NCBI GenBank assembly: GCA_034440635.1
Contig: JAOTON010001489.1
Span: 434,001-498,000, forward strand
DNA from: Lepas anatifera
Taxonomy: Eukaryota; Arthropoda; Thecostraca; Lepadidae
Length of the DNA: 64,000 nucleotides
Reading direction: 5' to 3'
Of the stretch, positions 24,142 through 35,747 are shown piece after piece. The notes under the pieces were generated by a model that saw nothing but the letters and a program-made list of their open reading frames with translations, was not told where the DNA came from and made no database searches. Position 1 is the stretch's first letter, and each line of letters opens with the position of its first letter. A program made the translations under genes and the position numbers.

Positions 24142-24982
24142 CACGCGCATTGACGGGGGGCGGGTACCCGCCCCCTCGGGGTTTTCGGAGACAGCAGAAA
24201 AACTGCGGCACGCAGCGCCGCCGTACTTGGTATACCTTTTCCCTCATAATTTTTGCAACTTCTGTGAAAATTTCAAGCATAGCTCATCTCAGGTCAGGTC
24301 ACCAGTACAGGTCAAGTGACCCGACGTCAAAAAAGTTTAAGATAGCATAAGTCGGAGCAGGGTGAACTTATCCAATTGAAACTCATATCACATAATGGGC
24401 CCACCGATTTCTCTAAAATATTTTCCGGTATTTTTGATATCGATGACCTAAGGTCAGGTACGAAGCATGACCTCTCCATTGGTAATACATAGGAAATATG
24501 GTTTTTACTGAATAACTCAGTAACGGATGGTGATAGAGCGTTTATGTTAGCTTCGTTAGACTCGCCTTGGCTTTGCGGTTCTAATGATATGCATTTTATA
24601 TAATTTGACCCTGACCTGACCTCAGGTCAGGTCAAATCTTTGATTTGACCTAGCAAGGTCAAATCATATATCATTCGATTTGGCTTGCTGCGAGGATTCA
24701 TAGAGTTCAAGTCGTTTTGCTCCATCTTTACTTGTTCAGATGTAATGGCCGAAAAAAACTTAATTGACATGTTATCCCTATGACAGCATGTTTTGACCTC
24801 TGGTGACCTTAAATGTGACCTGAGAAAAAACTGGTTCGAATATTTTCGATGGAGAAGCGGATGGGCTACCCAACGCCGTTTACCGTTTTTTGCTACCTAC
24901 CGTGGTTCTCGAGATCTTAGGGGGGCGGGTACCTGCCCCCTCGTCAATCCGAAGGTGGCTCAGACCCCCGTCAATGCGCGTG
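24142..24982 (+). mobile_element. TTAA element, family A, copy 3
   Basis: Flanked by TTAA at 24138-24141 and 24983-24986, with full terminal repeats. At 24612-24634 it has a perfect palindrome, TGACCTGACCT, C, then AGGTCAGGTCA. This gives four steroid-receptor-type half-sites in 23 bp. No open frame. Confidence 0.93.
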
Positions 24983-25017
24983 TTAACCAGTTTCCCTGTG
25001 ACCAACTGAAACATTTT

Positions 25018-25990
25018 TAGAATTAGGTTACTTGATCTGGCCTGGTGACCTGACACAAGATGGCCCACTCTTTTCAGGTTTTGGAAAATTTTCGCAATTT
25101 ATTAAACGCAATGTGAGCCAAGTACGGCGGCGCTTCACACCACCGCTTTTTTGCACAGTTTAAAATCCCAAGTGGGTTTTCAAACACACCACTCACGTTT
25201 TTTTCGGCGACATCGGAAAACGGCGGCGCGAAGCTCTACCGTACTTGGCACAGCTGATCCCTGAACGATTCTAAAAAGAATAGAAAATTTAAAGTTTGAA
25301 TGATCTCGGGTCAGGTCACCAGGCAGGCTCAAGAGATTTCAGCTAAAAAAACTTTAAGTGGTACCAGTGAAAGCAGGTTGAATCTATTCATCTCATAATA
25401 ATATCCAACGATGGGCCGACCACGTACCGAAAATTGTAGTAACGGATTTTTGTGTATATACATGACCTAGGCACGAGATCAGATACGAGTCATGGGGAGA
25501 CGAGACGATCGAGTCATGGGGATTCGAGTCATGACCTTACCATTCCAAATAGATGGGAAAATGGAAATTGATAAAAAAACGCTATGTTTCTTTATTTAGA
25601 TCCGGCTTAGAACATCTTCTCACACTCGAAATCGTAGCACCTTAGGTATTATTCAGTGTTATATTGAATGAGTTTGGATCTGTGACCTCTGGGAGGCCAT
25701 CTGGGAATACTTCAGCAGGTTTTGAGACTTGGGTACATAACTTGGCCGGATAAGATGGTAAAACCTTTATTTTGATATAATTACGTTTGAACTATTATTT
25801 CGAGTCTATTGACATGCATATTGACTCTTTTAGGTCAGATGGTGACCCTGACCTGACTCTAGTTCAGGTCATTTTGTTTTACCTAGAATGGTTATATCGT
25901 ATATCATTAGATTCGTCGTAACGAGAGGAAACGAATGATGCCTAAAAAAAATTGGCCCTAACTTATCACGCGCAGTGGAGAGTGGTCTTG
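25018..25990. repeat. Repeat G, copy 2, with inverted CCGTACTTGGC ends, split by a hAT MITE
   Basis: GAGCCAAGTACGGCGGCGC at about 25111 and GGCGGCGCGAAGC…CCGTACTTGGC at about 25213 are inverse copies of a family A subterminal block. GGATTTTTGTGTATATACATGACC (25444) is a diverged shared core. It ends in CACGCGCAGTGGAGAGTGG near 25968, a family C-type terminus, which is then interrupted by the MITE at 25995. Confidence 0.5.
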
Positions 25991-25994
25991 TGTC

Positions 25995-26393
25995 CAGTGG
26001 CGGATCCAAGGGAGGAAAAAGACATTTCCCCCAAACGGAAAAGCTCGGGGCAAATCTATGTTTTTGCCCCCCCCAAAGTGATCGACCTCCTTTTTTCCCC
26101 ACTCCTTTTTAGTTTATAAGTAAGATTTTGGTACTTCAACTCTCAACTTCAAACAGAACCAGTTAAGTTCAGTGTAAATATTTGACCTTCGACTGGAAAA
26201 AGTATCTCGAGCCCATATTTTTCTTGCCGTGACGTCTTTTTCTTGCTTTTCGCCTCGAATACCCAAAATCCTACCGGCAAGTGATATTCTAGCACAACTT
26301 TCACGGCGTGACGTTTTCTTTTCTTTCTTTTTTGCTTTTTGACTTTTTACTTTGGTTTGCCCCTCCCAAACCGACCGGCTAGATCCGCCACTG
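25995..26393 (+). mobile_element. hAT-type MITE (CAGTGGCGGATCC family), copy 1
   Basis: Ends are CAGTGGCGGATCCAAGG and CCGGCTAGATCCGCCACTG. The flanks CTTGTGTC and CTTGCATT suggest a decayed 8-bp duplication. The interior matches 54653-55029 over its length and 29961-30325 in reverse. It splits a family C-type terminus. No transposase. Confidence 0.85.
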
Positions 26394-27691
26394 CTTGCAT
26401 TAACGTACAGTGGACGCATGTTGGGTCTGTGAGTGTGTGTGGGCGAGTTAGCATGCTTTTAATTGTGTGCCAGTGTCGTTTATGCCGTGCACCTGTTTTA
26501 AATGTGTTTTATGTGTGATCACCTTTCTTTTATTGCTTTTTAGGCTTTCTTGTGATTTTACACCTTTATCTTTTCATCTCCTGCTGCACCCAATTGACGA
26601 TGGAATATGAAAAGCCTCGCCTGTATGAGGATGTTCTGAGATATACATAAATACATACATACATACATACATACATACATACAGTGGAGGGAATACTAAA
26701 GTGAGTCTGCTACATCTGACAAAACAAGCGATCAACACTACATATTCGTCATATCCATTCACATGACACGCCAACTACACAGTTACGCGAAAAGCTTCGG
26801 GAATAATCGCCTCCTTAATATTCCTCCTACATCTGAAAGACACGTCTGCGACGATACCGTGGAACCTCGGACACGTCTCCAATCATCAGGGGAGATAAAT
26901 GACAAAACCACTCCCCGGCAGTAGACAATGACGGTAGCTACTGACGCCGACATCGCGACACGGCTGTATAATGGTGTTTATCGGAAACACAACGCCCGGT
27001 GGCGTGGCCAGACGCTCTTCTTGGGAGGAGGTACGGCAGCACGAGTTAAGTTAACTGCAAAAAATAGTGGAACAAAAAGACCACGAACACAAAAATGTTG
27101 AGTGCAAAATGTCCCGTATACTTCTGAAGAAGAAATAACGACCAAGTTGGTTTCAAAGCACCATGACCGCTTGCCTACAGCACTGGCGAAGTAGCGACTA
27201 TCACCACTGGCGATAAAGTGGAAACGACTAAAAAACCTATTTATATTCTTGGCGTATAGTACCTGGGCACTGTTGCGATCCAGTACACTGGTCGCAACAC
27301 CAACACGTTGCATTTTGTTTTATTGAGTCATTTTTAAATGAGTTCCAGTCTAAACTCAATTGTGTTTCATTTCAAAGATACATAAACAATCCCAAACAAA
27401 GTCACAGTATCAGTGGCTTCATCCAGTAGCGTCAGGTCACCTCAGTGATGACCTGACCTTGAATGCTTAGACGATACCGGTATGTGTTGCCGATAGCTTT
27501 CGAATGACATCTGTCAGTTTGATCTAGCTCCTGTAGGGGGATCTAGCCTCCTATCCCCTAGCCTCCTATTCCATATCATACCCCATGTTAAGTATGGGTA
27601 CACAGTGTCTGAGCCAGCACGCGAACATGACAATGTCAGAAAACAACGATACAAATTCGTGAGTGTTGAACTACTCTTTGGTTGAAAATAC
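26394..27691. other. SCYL2 intron with a CATA microsatellite
   Basis: Holds a CATA tetranucleotide repeat at about 26650-26683. The rest shows no recognisable exon or repeat. Confidence 0.55.
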
Positions 27692-27833
27692 CTGTATTTG
27701 AGCAGTGTTACTCTCCAGAGCATTATAGAGGATCGGCATCACATCGGAGCAGATTTCGTCCTTGGGCGTCTTCTCCAGAATGACGTGAAGGTTCTCCAGG
27801 AGTGTCACCGTTGCCTGGATCGACTTGGGCCAG
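27692..27833 (-). CDS. SCYL2: SCYL2 exon: HEAT-repeat segment
   Basis: The acceptor is ATATTTAG at 27834 and the donor CAG/GTATTT at 27692/27691. The codon for the first Ser is split with the previous exon (AG + C). Translation: SWPKSIQATVTLLENLHV, then ILEKTPKDEICSDVMPILYN and ALESNTAQIQ. It matches the SCYL2 signature KTPPDEI…VLPMVYRALE…QIQ. Entry phase 2, exit phase 0, both consistent with neighbours. Length 142 bp. Confidence 0.93.
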
Positions 27834-27966
27834 CTAAATATACACCTGGGAGCATAGGATGAGCACGTGATTCCTACAGTACTGAGTTATACTTTCATTA
27901 TAGCGCTATGTTTACGCAAGCCATTATTTACACCGTTTTATAACATACACGATATACGCTATTTTA

Positions 27967-28797
27967 CACGCGCATTGGCGGGGTCCGAGCCACCTTCGCT
28001 TTGACGGGGGCGGGTACCCGCCCCCTAAGATCTCGAGAACCACACTAGGTAGCAAAAAAACGGTAAACGGCGTTGGGTAGCCCATCCACTTCTCTATCGA
28101 AAATATTTGAACCACTTTTTCATGTCACATTTAAGGTCACGAGAGGTCAAAACATGCCCCATAGGGATAACATGTAAATGAAGGTTTTCGGCCATTACAT
28201 CTGAACAAGTAAAGATAGAGCAAAACGACTAGAACAATATGAATGCTCGCAAAAAAGCCAAATCGAATGATACATTACTTGACCTTGCTAGGTCAAATCA
28301 ACGATTTGATCTGGCCTGAGGTCAGGTCAAGATCAAATTATATAAAATGCATATTATTAGAACCGCAAAGACCAGGCGAGTCTAATGCAGCTAAAATAAA
28401 CGCTGTATCACCATCTGTTACTGAGTTATTTCCATCAAAACCATTTTTCCCATGTATTTCCAATAGAGAGGTCATGACTCGTACCTGACCTTAGGTCATC
28501 GATATATAAAATACCGGAACATATTTTAGAGAACTCGGTGGGCCCAATATATGATATGAGTTTCAATCGGATAAGTTCACCCTGTTCCAACTTATGCTAT
28601 CTTAAACTTTTTAGGTCAAGTCACTTGACCTGTGCTGGTGACCTGACCTGAGATGACTTAACCTTACAATTTTCACAGAAGTTGTAAAAATGATAAGACC
28701 AATGGTATGCCAAGTACGGCGGCGCTACGCGCCACCGTTTTTCTGCTATCTCCGAAAATCCCGAGGGGGCGGGTACCCGCCACCTTCAATGCGCGTG
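27967..28797 (-). mobile_element. TTAA element, family A, copy 4
   Basis: The left flank TTTA (decayed TTAA) precedes CACGCGCATTGGCGGGG. The right terminus ends before TTAA at 28798-28801. It lies about 130 bp from the SCYL2 exon at 27692-27833 and is in reverse family orientation. A family B-like CACCCCACTAGGGTCC scrap follows at 28806. Confidence 0.9.
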
Positions 28798-28972
28798 TTA
28801 AAACGCACCCCACTAGGGTCCCTGGCATTACACACCCCACTGGGGATGTATTTTCCCTCCGTACCTAAGTTCCCAGAGAAGCTAAAGAAAAGTTCCAGAG
28901 GGCGTTCAAAAGTTCTTAACGACACGAATAAAAATTATAAGCACTATTTCTTATGTCAGGTCAATATTGACA

Positions 28973-29133
28973 TCTCTCTCTCTCTCTCTCTCTCTCTCCC
29001 TCCCTCTCTCTCCCTCCCTCTCTCTCCCTCCCTCTCTCTCCCTCCCTCTCTCTCCCTCCCTCTCTCTCTCCCTCCCTCTCTCTCCCTCCCTCTCTCTCCC
29101 TCCCCCTCTCTCTCCCTCCCTCTCTCTCCCTTT
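28973..29133. repeat. CT/CCCTCC minisatellite beside a splice donor
   Basis: About 160 bp of CTCTCTCCCTCC-type units. It ends 6 bp from the end of the SCYL2 exon at 29139, so on the transcript it forms a GA/GGGAGG-rich tract just inside the intron after the donor GTGAGA. Confidence 0.95.
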
Positions 29134-29138
29134 CTCAC

Positions 29139-29284
29139 CTGAACCTGGGAAGGATGATGGTCTCGTATTCCTCCTGACTGATTTCACTGATGATGTACAG
29201 CACCGGCTGAAGGACAGCAGCCAACACCTCCTGGGTCAACATTTCTTCTCGCAAACAAGGCCACACGTGCTGGAACCAAAGCTT
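29139..29284 (-). CDS. SCYL2: SCYL2 exon: HEAT-repeat segment
   Basis: The acceptor is GTTTTTCAG at 29285 and the donor TTCAG/GTGAGA at 29139/29138. Translation: KLWFQHVWPCLREEMLTQEV, LAAVLQPVLYIISEIS, QEEYETIILPRF. It matches the SCYL2 pattern LPCL…E…VLPNVLLIAEE…EEY…LILP. Entry phase 0, exit phase 2. Length 146 bp. Confidence 0.93.
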
Positions 29285-29778
29285 CTGAAAAACACAGCAT
29301 GCACGATTCAAATCAAGATGGACCTGGCTATGCCAACAGCTGGTAGAAAACTAAAGAAAATACATTTCGTTTATAGAAAGGTTGGGTTTTCACTCAGGTG
29401 GGAGATTAGGTCCTGGAACCGCTTCACCCCTGCGCAACGTGTGATTTTTAAAACTGCCTTCTCAAAACCGAGCAGGGACGGTGAAGTAGCACTGCTTGCA
29501 AGCAGTCTTCAATGTTCGTATCGCCTGAAAGTAAAAAAAATTTTTTCTCCCCTATTTGCGTTCTATTATCCAGAACTGAGGCACATGAAGTACCTATCCG
29601 GAGGAAACATGTGGGTATTACAGGGGCCGCTTTTGGCACTTTTGTGAGGAACAGTGTTTACAGGAGGTTAACAGGTTGTGCCGAGGGTTCTTTTTCCAAT
29701 TTCCCAATCTAACTAAGGATGTGTGGGGAAATATACGGAGAAAGGAACCAAAAGCAAGAGAAAGAGCAGCACACAGCG
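29285..29778. other. SCYL2 intron, nothing recognised
   Basis: No repeat family or exon recognised. The open frame crossing from the exon on the plus strand is a shadow. Confidence 0.5.
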
Positions 29779-29842
29779 AGAGAGAGAGAGCAGAGCCAGA
29801 GCCAGAGCGAGAGCGAGAGAGAGAGAGAGAGAGAGAGAGCGA
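29779..29842. repeat. (GA)n microsatellite
   Basis: GA dinucleotide-rich run of about 60 bp, interrupted by GAGC/GCCA units. Confidence 0.93.
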
Positions 29843-29960
29843 GTCGTGGTGAAGACGAGAGTACCGATATATTATCGTTTTGCACTCGTAACGTTAGGTC
29901 AGTGTGTGAAAAATACTTCAAGCACAAGCACGCTTCTGCAACTAAGCTAACTCTGGCCGG

Positions 29961-30325
29961 CAGTGGCGGATCTAGCCGGTCGCTTTGGGAGGGGCAAAGT
30001 CGAAAAGCAAAAGAAAAAACAACGTAACGCAGTGCGCAATCGAGATGACTTACTGGTTGAATTTTTGGGTATTTGAAGCGAAAAGGAAAAAAGTCACGGG
30101 GTGAAAAATATGGGCTCAGGATACTTTTGTCGTATCCAAGGCCCCATATTTCCGCCTGGTTCTGTTTGAAATTGAGAGTTGGAGCACCAAAAGCTTGCTT
30201 TTAAACTAAAAAGGAATCGGGGAAAAAGGAGGTCGATCGCTTTGGGGGGCAAAAACATAGCTTTGCCCCGAGGTTTTCCGTTTGGGGGGCAAATGCCTTT
30301 TTAACCCCCCCTGGATCTGCCACTG
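29961..30325 (-). mobile_element. hAT-type MITE (CAGTGGCGGATCC family), copy 2
   Basis: Ends are CAGTGGCGGATCTAGCCGG and CTGGATCTGCCACTG. The 8-bp flanks CTGGCCGG (29953-29960) and CCGGCCGG (30326-30333) differ at one base, a good hAT duplication. The interior is the reverse complement of copies 1 and 3. Confidence 0.9.
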
Positions 30326-30333
30326 CCGGCCGG

Positions 30334-31734
30334 TGTTCGTATTTTAGCAGCTAAACCCCAACTCAACCCAAAATACAATCCACAAATACACAACGATCAG
30401 ATACTTTGAGTAAGAGGTTTGATGAGTACGGCAGCAGTGTTCATCGCCACGACCGCATGACTGAAGGATGAGTAAAACAAACACCACGTTGGTGAGTTTC
30501 ACATACTCAAAGTCAGGAATCGTACTCAACATAGGACTCGCAAGTGTTTTAATTTGACATCGTATTGGGCAAACGATCTCAGAAACCTAAAAAACTCCCA
30601 GGCACTTCTCAAGTGAGCCAGGATGCCTGGGTAATCCATTCAGAGAGTCAGCTACCCTGACACAACACGCCACATTCAACCTTTGACGCCGTCTAACGAG
30701 AAATGTTGGATGCTCTTTACCTTTCCGCAGGATACAAGTATCCTATATCTTCTAACCAGATATGAAAAAATGTGTGGAATGCTGTTTGCACCAGTTGGAT
30801 GGAGCGGCACGTGTTACATTCATTAAACGAGCAGATATATCAGTCTAGCAATGCATGAGCTGCTGTGATGCCGCGCGGCCGAGCAGCTTATATAAATAGC
30901 GGTACATTACCAGAGGCATACACTCCAGCAGTGTAGCATTTTATTTCTTGCCGACGGGGCATTTAAAATTCGGGGAAATAATGGTCCTGGAAAGTTCAGT
31001 TCTAGGAACCGGATCAATCCAGGCCTTAATCTCCATACGGCCTCTGTGAAACACCTAGCAATTGCAGCGTGGGCTTAGTCAAACACCGGCTACAACGTAC
31101 CCAGTCTCTCCAGCCGCTCTCAATCTACGGAGAGACTGGTCAAATATGGCAGCAGCCACATGCCATATATCTTGGTGTCCGGGATAGTTATATACGAGCC
31201 CAACTCCAAGGATGACAAACAACTGTCTTTAGCAACAACACAGACATCCTGGAACTCAGAGCAGGAAAGGCTCGATGTGTGCTACTCTTGGAAGTTTACA
31301 AAATCTTTTCGTCTGATATCTGACGCCGGAAAACTTTCTGAGGCTTCAACAACGTTCTGTAAAGACAACTGTTGGTGAAACAACGGCACCGAATGGAGTG
31401 TGAGCATGTCCCCGGCGGATGTTAGGTATGTTTAGCTCCAAACATATTTCCGGTGTAATTCATGTCATTTAATTGGTATTTTTACAACAACAAAAATTGT
31501 TTGACATTCAATATGGCTCAGCATGGTTTGATGTTGAGCGAATACTAGAACACAAATTATCACCTTTTTTGAGCTTAGAAAAAGGACATTTTGACATTCG
31601 CGTGCACCTGTATTGATTGCTTTGATGTTGGGCACAAAAGTGTTCCTCATTGTTGGTGTATAAATCACAAGAAGAGATGTGTCTGTACAAAAAAGTACGC
31701 ACAAAACGACGTATGATCAAGAAGCAGAGGAAGG
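30334..31734. other. SCYL2 intron, nothing recognised
   Basis: About 1.4 kb with no recognisable exon or repeat family. Confidence 0.5.
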
Positions 31735-31777
<43 letters not shown>

Positions 31778-31879
31778 AGAGAGAGAGAGAGAGAGAGAAG
31801 AGAAAGAGAGTGAGAGAGTGAGTGAGTGAGTGAGTGAGTGAGTGAGTGAGTGAGTGAGTGAGTGAGTGAGAGAGAGACT
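31735..31879. repeat. (GA)n followed by (GTGA)n microsatellite
   Basis: About 70 bp of GA repeat passes into at least 15 copies of the tetranucleotide GTGA (31808-31868) and back to GA. The Leu/Ser/Thr/His open frames across it are artefacts. Confidence 0.97.
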
Positions 31880-32242
31880 TATAAAATAACTCACTTCGTT
31901 TGGGAAAACGCTTGGATGAGTGTGAAATCAAAAGTTGATTTCATCATAGTCATCACCATCATATTTTAGGGTTTTGGGACGCATCTCCCGCGGTGGTAGG
32001 CATGCGCTAATGTCAAACTTCATGAAAACGCATTATTCAGTTTCCAACACAAAGTAGTCGGCAAAGGCTGAACCATTCGCGAAATATATAACTTTTTACA
32101 GCTGAAATGTATGCCACTGTACATTACGTAAAGACATAAAAGAAAATTAAATCCCAGTAGTGTGTTTTAATAGCCGAATTCAACGGCCACCCCCACTGTA
32201 CAAAGAAATCGTAATATAAAACACCTTCGCGACGTTGCTTAC

Positions 32243-32357
32243 CCTGGGTATGTACGGCAGCACCTCCGGCAGCGTATTGCGGAAGAAGTTGGTCTTCTGT
32301 CCCGGGTCCTTCATGTTGATCACGTCCAAGAACTGCAGCGCGTGCACGGCCGGGTCA
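32243..32357 (-). CDS. SCYL2: SCYL2 exon: junction of pseudokinase and HEAT domain
   Basis: The acceptor is GTCGGCAG at 32358 and the donor AGG/GTAAGC at 32243/32242. The first codon is split (AG + T giving Ser). Translation: SDPAVHALQFLDVINMKD, PGQKTNFFRNTLPEVLPYIPR. It matches the SCYL2 pattern FFDD…LQYFDTL…D…KSQFFKGLPKVLPKLPK. Entry phase 2, exit phase 0. Sequence upstream is GC-rich for another 100 bp but does not continue the protein. Confidence 0.93.
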
Positions 32358-32984
32358 CTGCCGACAGCGGAGCGGAACTGCTCCAACCGAGGGCGTCGCC
32401 ACCCTCGACTGAGCCTCCCTACCCGCCCGCCCCGCGTGAGCACAGTGAGGCGATGCAGCCCCTGTTCGAACCGTCACGGCGCCGCAGTTACCTTTGGCCC
32501 TGAGATGCATGGGTAGTTCGTGAGGCTTCGTGATGGTAGAACTTTCGTGAGGCCAGTGATGGTAGAACTTTCTCAGATTCTGGGACTGACTTTTGCGATC
32601 CTGGATCGTCACCTGCGGCTCGTTATGAGCAGCTAAACCCGAGTCAGAGACGTGACAGCGGAGTGAAACAGGCCTGTATCCGGCTGCTGCTTAGCAAAGG
32701 TGACCGTACAAATCCTGCAAAGTTGAGGTCAATCTCGGTTTTGAACCTTTGGATTTTTTCTGTGAAAATCTGGGACCTTTCCATATTTATCATGTCTGGA
32801 GGGAAATCACATTGTGTGTACCATACAATATGGATTTTGTTCTGACAGCTCAAGAGAAGCAGCAATGCTCGAAACGGTAAATATCCTCACAGAAAACCAC
32901 AGGAAACCACTAAAATCCTCCCGCGAGGCTCGATTGAATGATTAATCATTTGAAATCGTCGGTCCAAATCCTAAGAACGACATG

Positions 32985-33205
32985 ATCTAAGGTCAGTTCA
33001 ACGTCAGAATAGGTTATAATCCAAGTTATGGAGACCTGGCCTGATATGACTGTGGCCTAATGTATTATCAGAAGTTGCAAAAAAAACTGCGTACAATTTT
33101 TCACCAAGTACGGCAGCGCTGCGGGCTGCCGTTGTTTGGCTATCTGTTTATAGCCTTAGGGTTGAGGAGGGTACCAGTTCCCGTACCGGTGCGTGTTAAG
33201 AATAT
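32985..33205 (-). mobile_element. Family A-like terminus, solitary fragment
   Basis: Has CACCAAGTACGGCAGCGCTGCGGGCTGCCGTT, a version of the family A hairpin, then GAGGGTACC…GGTGCGTGTTAAG, a decayed terminus with TTAA. AGGTCAGTTCA and ACCTGGCC lie upstream. The other end is absent. Confidence 0.55.
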
Positions 33206-33659
33206 AACCGTAAGGATATTCCCTTTTTCAATAAAGATACACATGTGATTCCGGCCTCTCTCCTAGCCACAGCAATAGCCAGGCTAGTGTCTTTGTGAGC
33301 TACAAAGGTTTTAACAGCAAGATAATGCGCCACAAAGTGAACAGCGGGGCGATGGAGATTAATGTTTGCTACCATAACCATCGGCAATTGCCCGGGTTCA
33401 AACGGCCGAGCCGGCCGTTTTGATTAAGCCCGTCCTGTTATCGGACAAAATACACTCAATCTGGGCGGCCAGGCCTTCTAGCAGGCCTGTCCACTTTCAA
33501 TATAGCTCTGTGTACCGCTACTCGGCCTTATTGCCACGACCGCAGGCTATGCGATTAGTTTATGACCTTTGCATCGTCATTGCTGTGGATTGATTCCCGA
33601 ACGGACGTTGAGATTAGGTGGTATTTCTATCCACTGATTGCCTGTCTGCTAAGCCTTCA

Positions 33660-33812
33660 GGAAACAGCGTAAATACATACCTTCAGATAGACAACAGCAG
33701 ACATACATACCTTCAGACAGGCAAAAACGTACATAAATGCATACCTTCAGACAGGCAACAGCAGACATATATACCTTCAGACAGTCAACAGCAGACATAA
33801 ATACCTTTAGGC
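33660..33812 (+). repeat. Minisatellite, about 30-bp unit, five copies
   Basis: Units of the form ATACCTTCAGACAGGCAACA followed by GCAGACATACAT or a variant recur about five times with small differences in length and sequence. Confidence 0.85.
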
Positions 33813-34377
33813 ATCAGAGTATACAACATTATACCGTCCCAGTATTGGTACCTGGAAATAATGTAAGCCTTTGGGATATTAAATTCTGATTTGGAAATTC
33901 AATCTACAAAATCCGACCAACAATCCATTTCTATTCTACCTCAAAAAGTGAGTGTATAAATATTTCTGCATTGGGCTGAAATTTATTGATCAGGTGTGCC
34001 GCATTAAGACTCAGGGTGTCGCCATCGCCATTTGAGCGGTGCAAGGGGGAGGACCTGGTGGCGGAGACCTTGTCCATTTTTCCTCCGATCATGCAGCCAG
34101 ACACGAGAGTGAAACGTTTTTATTGAATTACATTGCCAGGGAACCTCACAAAAATATCAAGGAGGAGTTTATACTCTTTATATCACCCCCGATTTAAGTG
34201 CAAAACCCAGCATTGATAAGTGTATTTTCGATCAAAAGTCGCGGGCTGAGCCCAGTCCAGCGGAAAGTCCACCTCCCACTCCTCCAAAAGGTGACAACCC
34301 TGATTAGCATCTCAGTATTTTCAAAGATAGACAACACGATGCCTCAAAAGATAGAAACAGCGGGTCAAAACAAACCC

Positions 34378-34680
34378 ATTAACCCTCGTCCCCTTCAAAC
34401 ACCCCCCAACGGGGTTTCCGGTGGCGTCCAAAAACGTACTTGGCATATCTGGCGTACGTGGTACACCTTATTCTTGATCATTTCTGCAACTTTTCTCAAA
34501 CTTTTAAGGTCTGGTCATCTAAGGTCAGGTCACCATTGTAGGTCCAAAAAAGTTAAAGATAGCATAATTAGGAACAGTGTTAATCTATCCAATTGAAGCC
34601 TATGTCACATAATGGGCCCATCGAGCGTTACAAAAAAATCCGGGATTTTTATATCGATTTCCTTAAAAGTCGAGGGCCGA
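34378..34680 (+). mobile_element. Chimeric TTAA-element fragment (family B-like end, family A-like interior)
   Basis: Begins at TTAA (34378-34381) with CCCTCGTCCCC…CAACGGGG, a family B-type end. It then continues with CGTACTTGGCATA, GGTCATCTAAGGTCAGGTCACC, AAAGATAGCATAA and CACATAATGGGCCCA, which is family A interior order. It stops near a GGGATTTTTATATCGAT version of the shared core. Right half absent. Confidence 0.6.
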
Positions 34681-35261
34681 CAAGAATCTAAGCAAAACAC
34701 TTTCGTTGGATTCGTGTGATAAAGAGATGAGCTCGAACTGTAGCACTCATAAATTAACAATTTTTTTGTCCTAAGCTAGCAAGAACATCAGGCTGCATTC
34801 TATCATTATATTAATCATTATGCTCATTATAAACCCTGTCATTAGCCCTACAACTTAACACGGTTATTGCGCAAATACCTCTAGTTGGTTTATATTGATT
34901 CTTTGAACCAAAACAAAGACATTAATGCTCTTTTCTTTGCTATTGGTTAACCAGTTCCCAAGTTATAAGCGGTTTCTGAAATCAACATAAATTCGCCTCT
35001 TGTGGTGCCCTCCCCTTTAAACGCGACAGCAGATATGGATATGGTTCAAGCTTGAAACAAGAGCAGAGGACGGCAGCACGATATTCGCGACTTTTTCTAT
35101 TTTGTTCGTATTAAAACTGGTTTTGGAAATAGTCTGAGGTCCCACCCGACCCCAACCAGTGCGGTACCGCCTTGGCGGGTACGCGGAAATCCCAGGTAAT
35201 ACCGAGGATAGCGTAGTTAGCTGACCCAACCCACTTGATGGCAGAACGCCCCCGACATTGG

Positions 35262-35545
35262 CAGAGGGGGAGCCAATCCGGCCATGCCCCCCAAAGCACT
35301 GGAGGGGGACCAAACTATATTTTGCCCCCCCAAACGCCGGAGAAATTTTTGAAAAAAGTGTTTACACTAGGTCCGTAGAGCAAAAGATATTCGCTCCCAC
35401 CCCCCCTCCCCCCAAGAGAGTGACCATGTCGTTGGAGAGGTAGCTTATACTAGGTCTGTCGAGCACCCAACTTGCACGTACCCCCTCCAGGGAGAGAGGC
35501 AGATATGGGTTTGGCCCCCAAAACTCGGGTCTGCGTCCGCCCCTG
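35262..35545 (+). repeat. Dispersed repeat F, copy 2
   Basis: Direct-orientation copy of 21301-21569, longer by small insertions. Left end CAGAGGGGGAGCC and right end CTGCGTCCGCCCCTG make loose hAT-like termini. I could not match an 8-bp duplication. Confidence 0.7.
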
Positions 35546-35747
35546 GCCCCAGACTGGTACGAATGACTAAAAGTTGATACGAGAACGCATCAGGCAAGTA
35601 GAACTGGCCTGAGGCTTCTGAACCGACCTGAAACACCGGATCGGGAGAATGCATCTAATCATTTATGGACGATCTGAAATACTAAGATACTGAAATACTG
35701 AAATACTGAAACTGGGATTTCAGCAGCTAGATGTGACAAATCTTACC

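Noticed and set aside
28690..29647. Open frames of up to 226 residues on the plus strand
   Set aside because: Produced by the CT/CCCTCC minisatellite and by the antisense strand of the SCYL2 exon at 29139-29284.
31508..31931. Leu/Ser/Thr/His repeat protein
   Set aside because: Arises from the GA and GTGA microsatellites.
33660..33812. CRISPR-like array
   Set aside because: Units are tandem without unique spacers, in a eukaryotic intron. It is a minisatellite.
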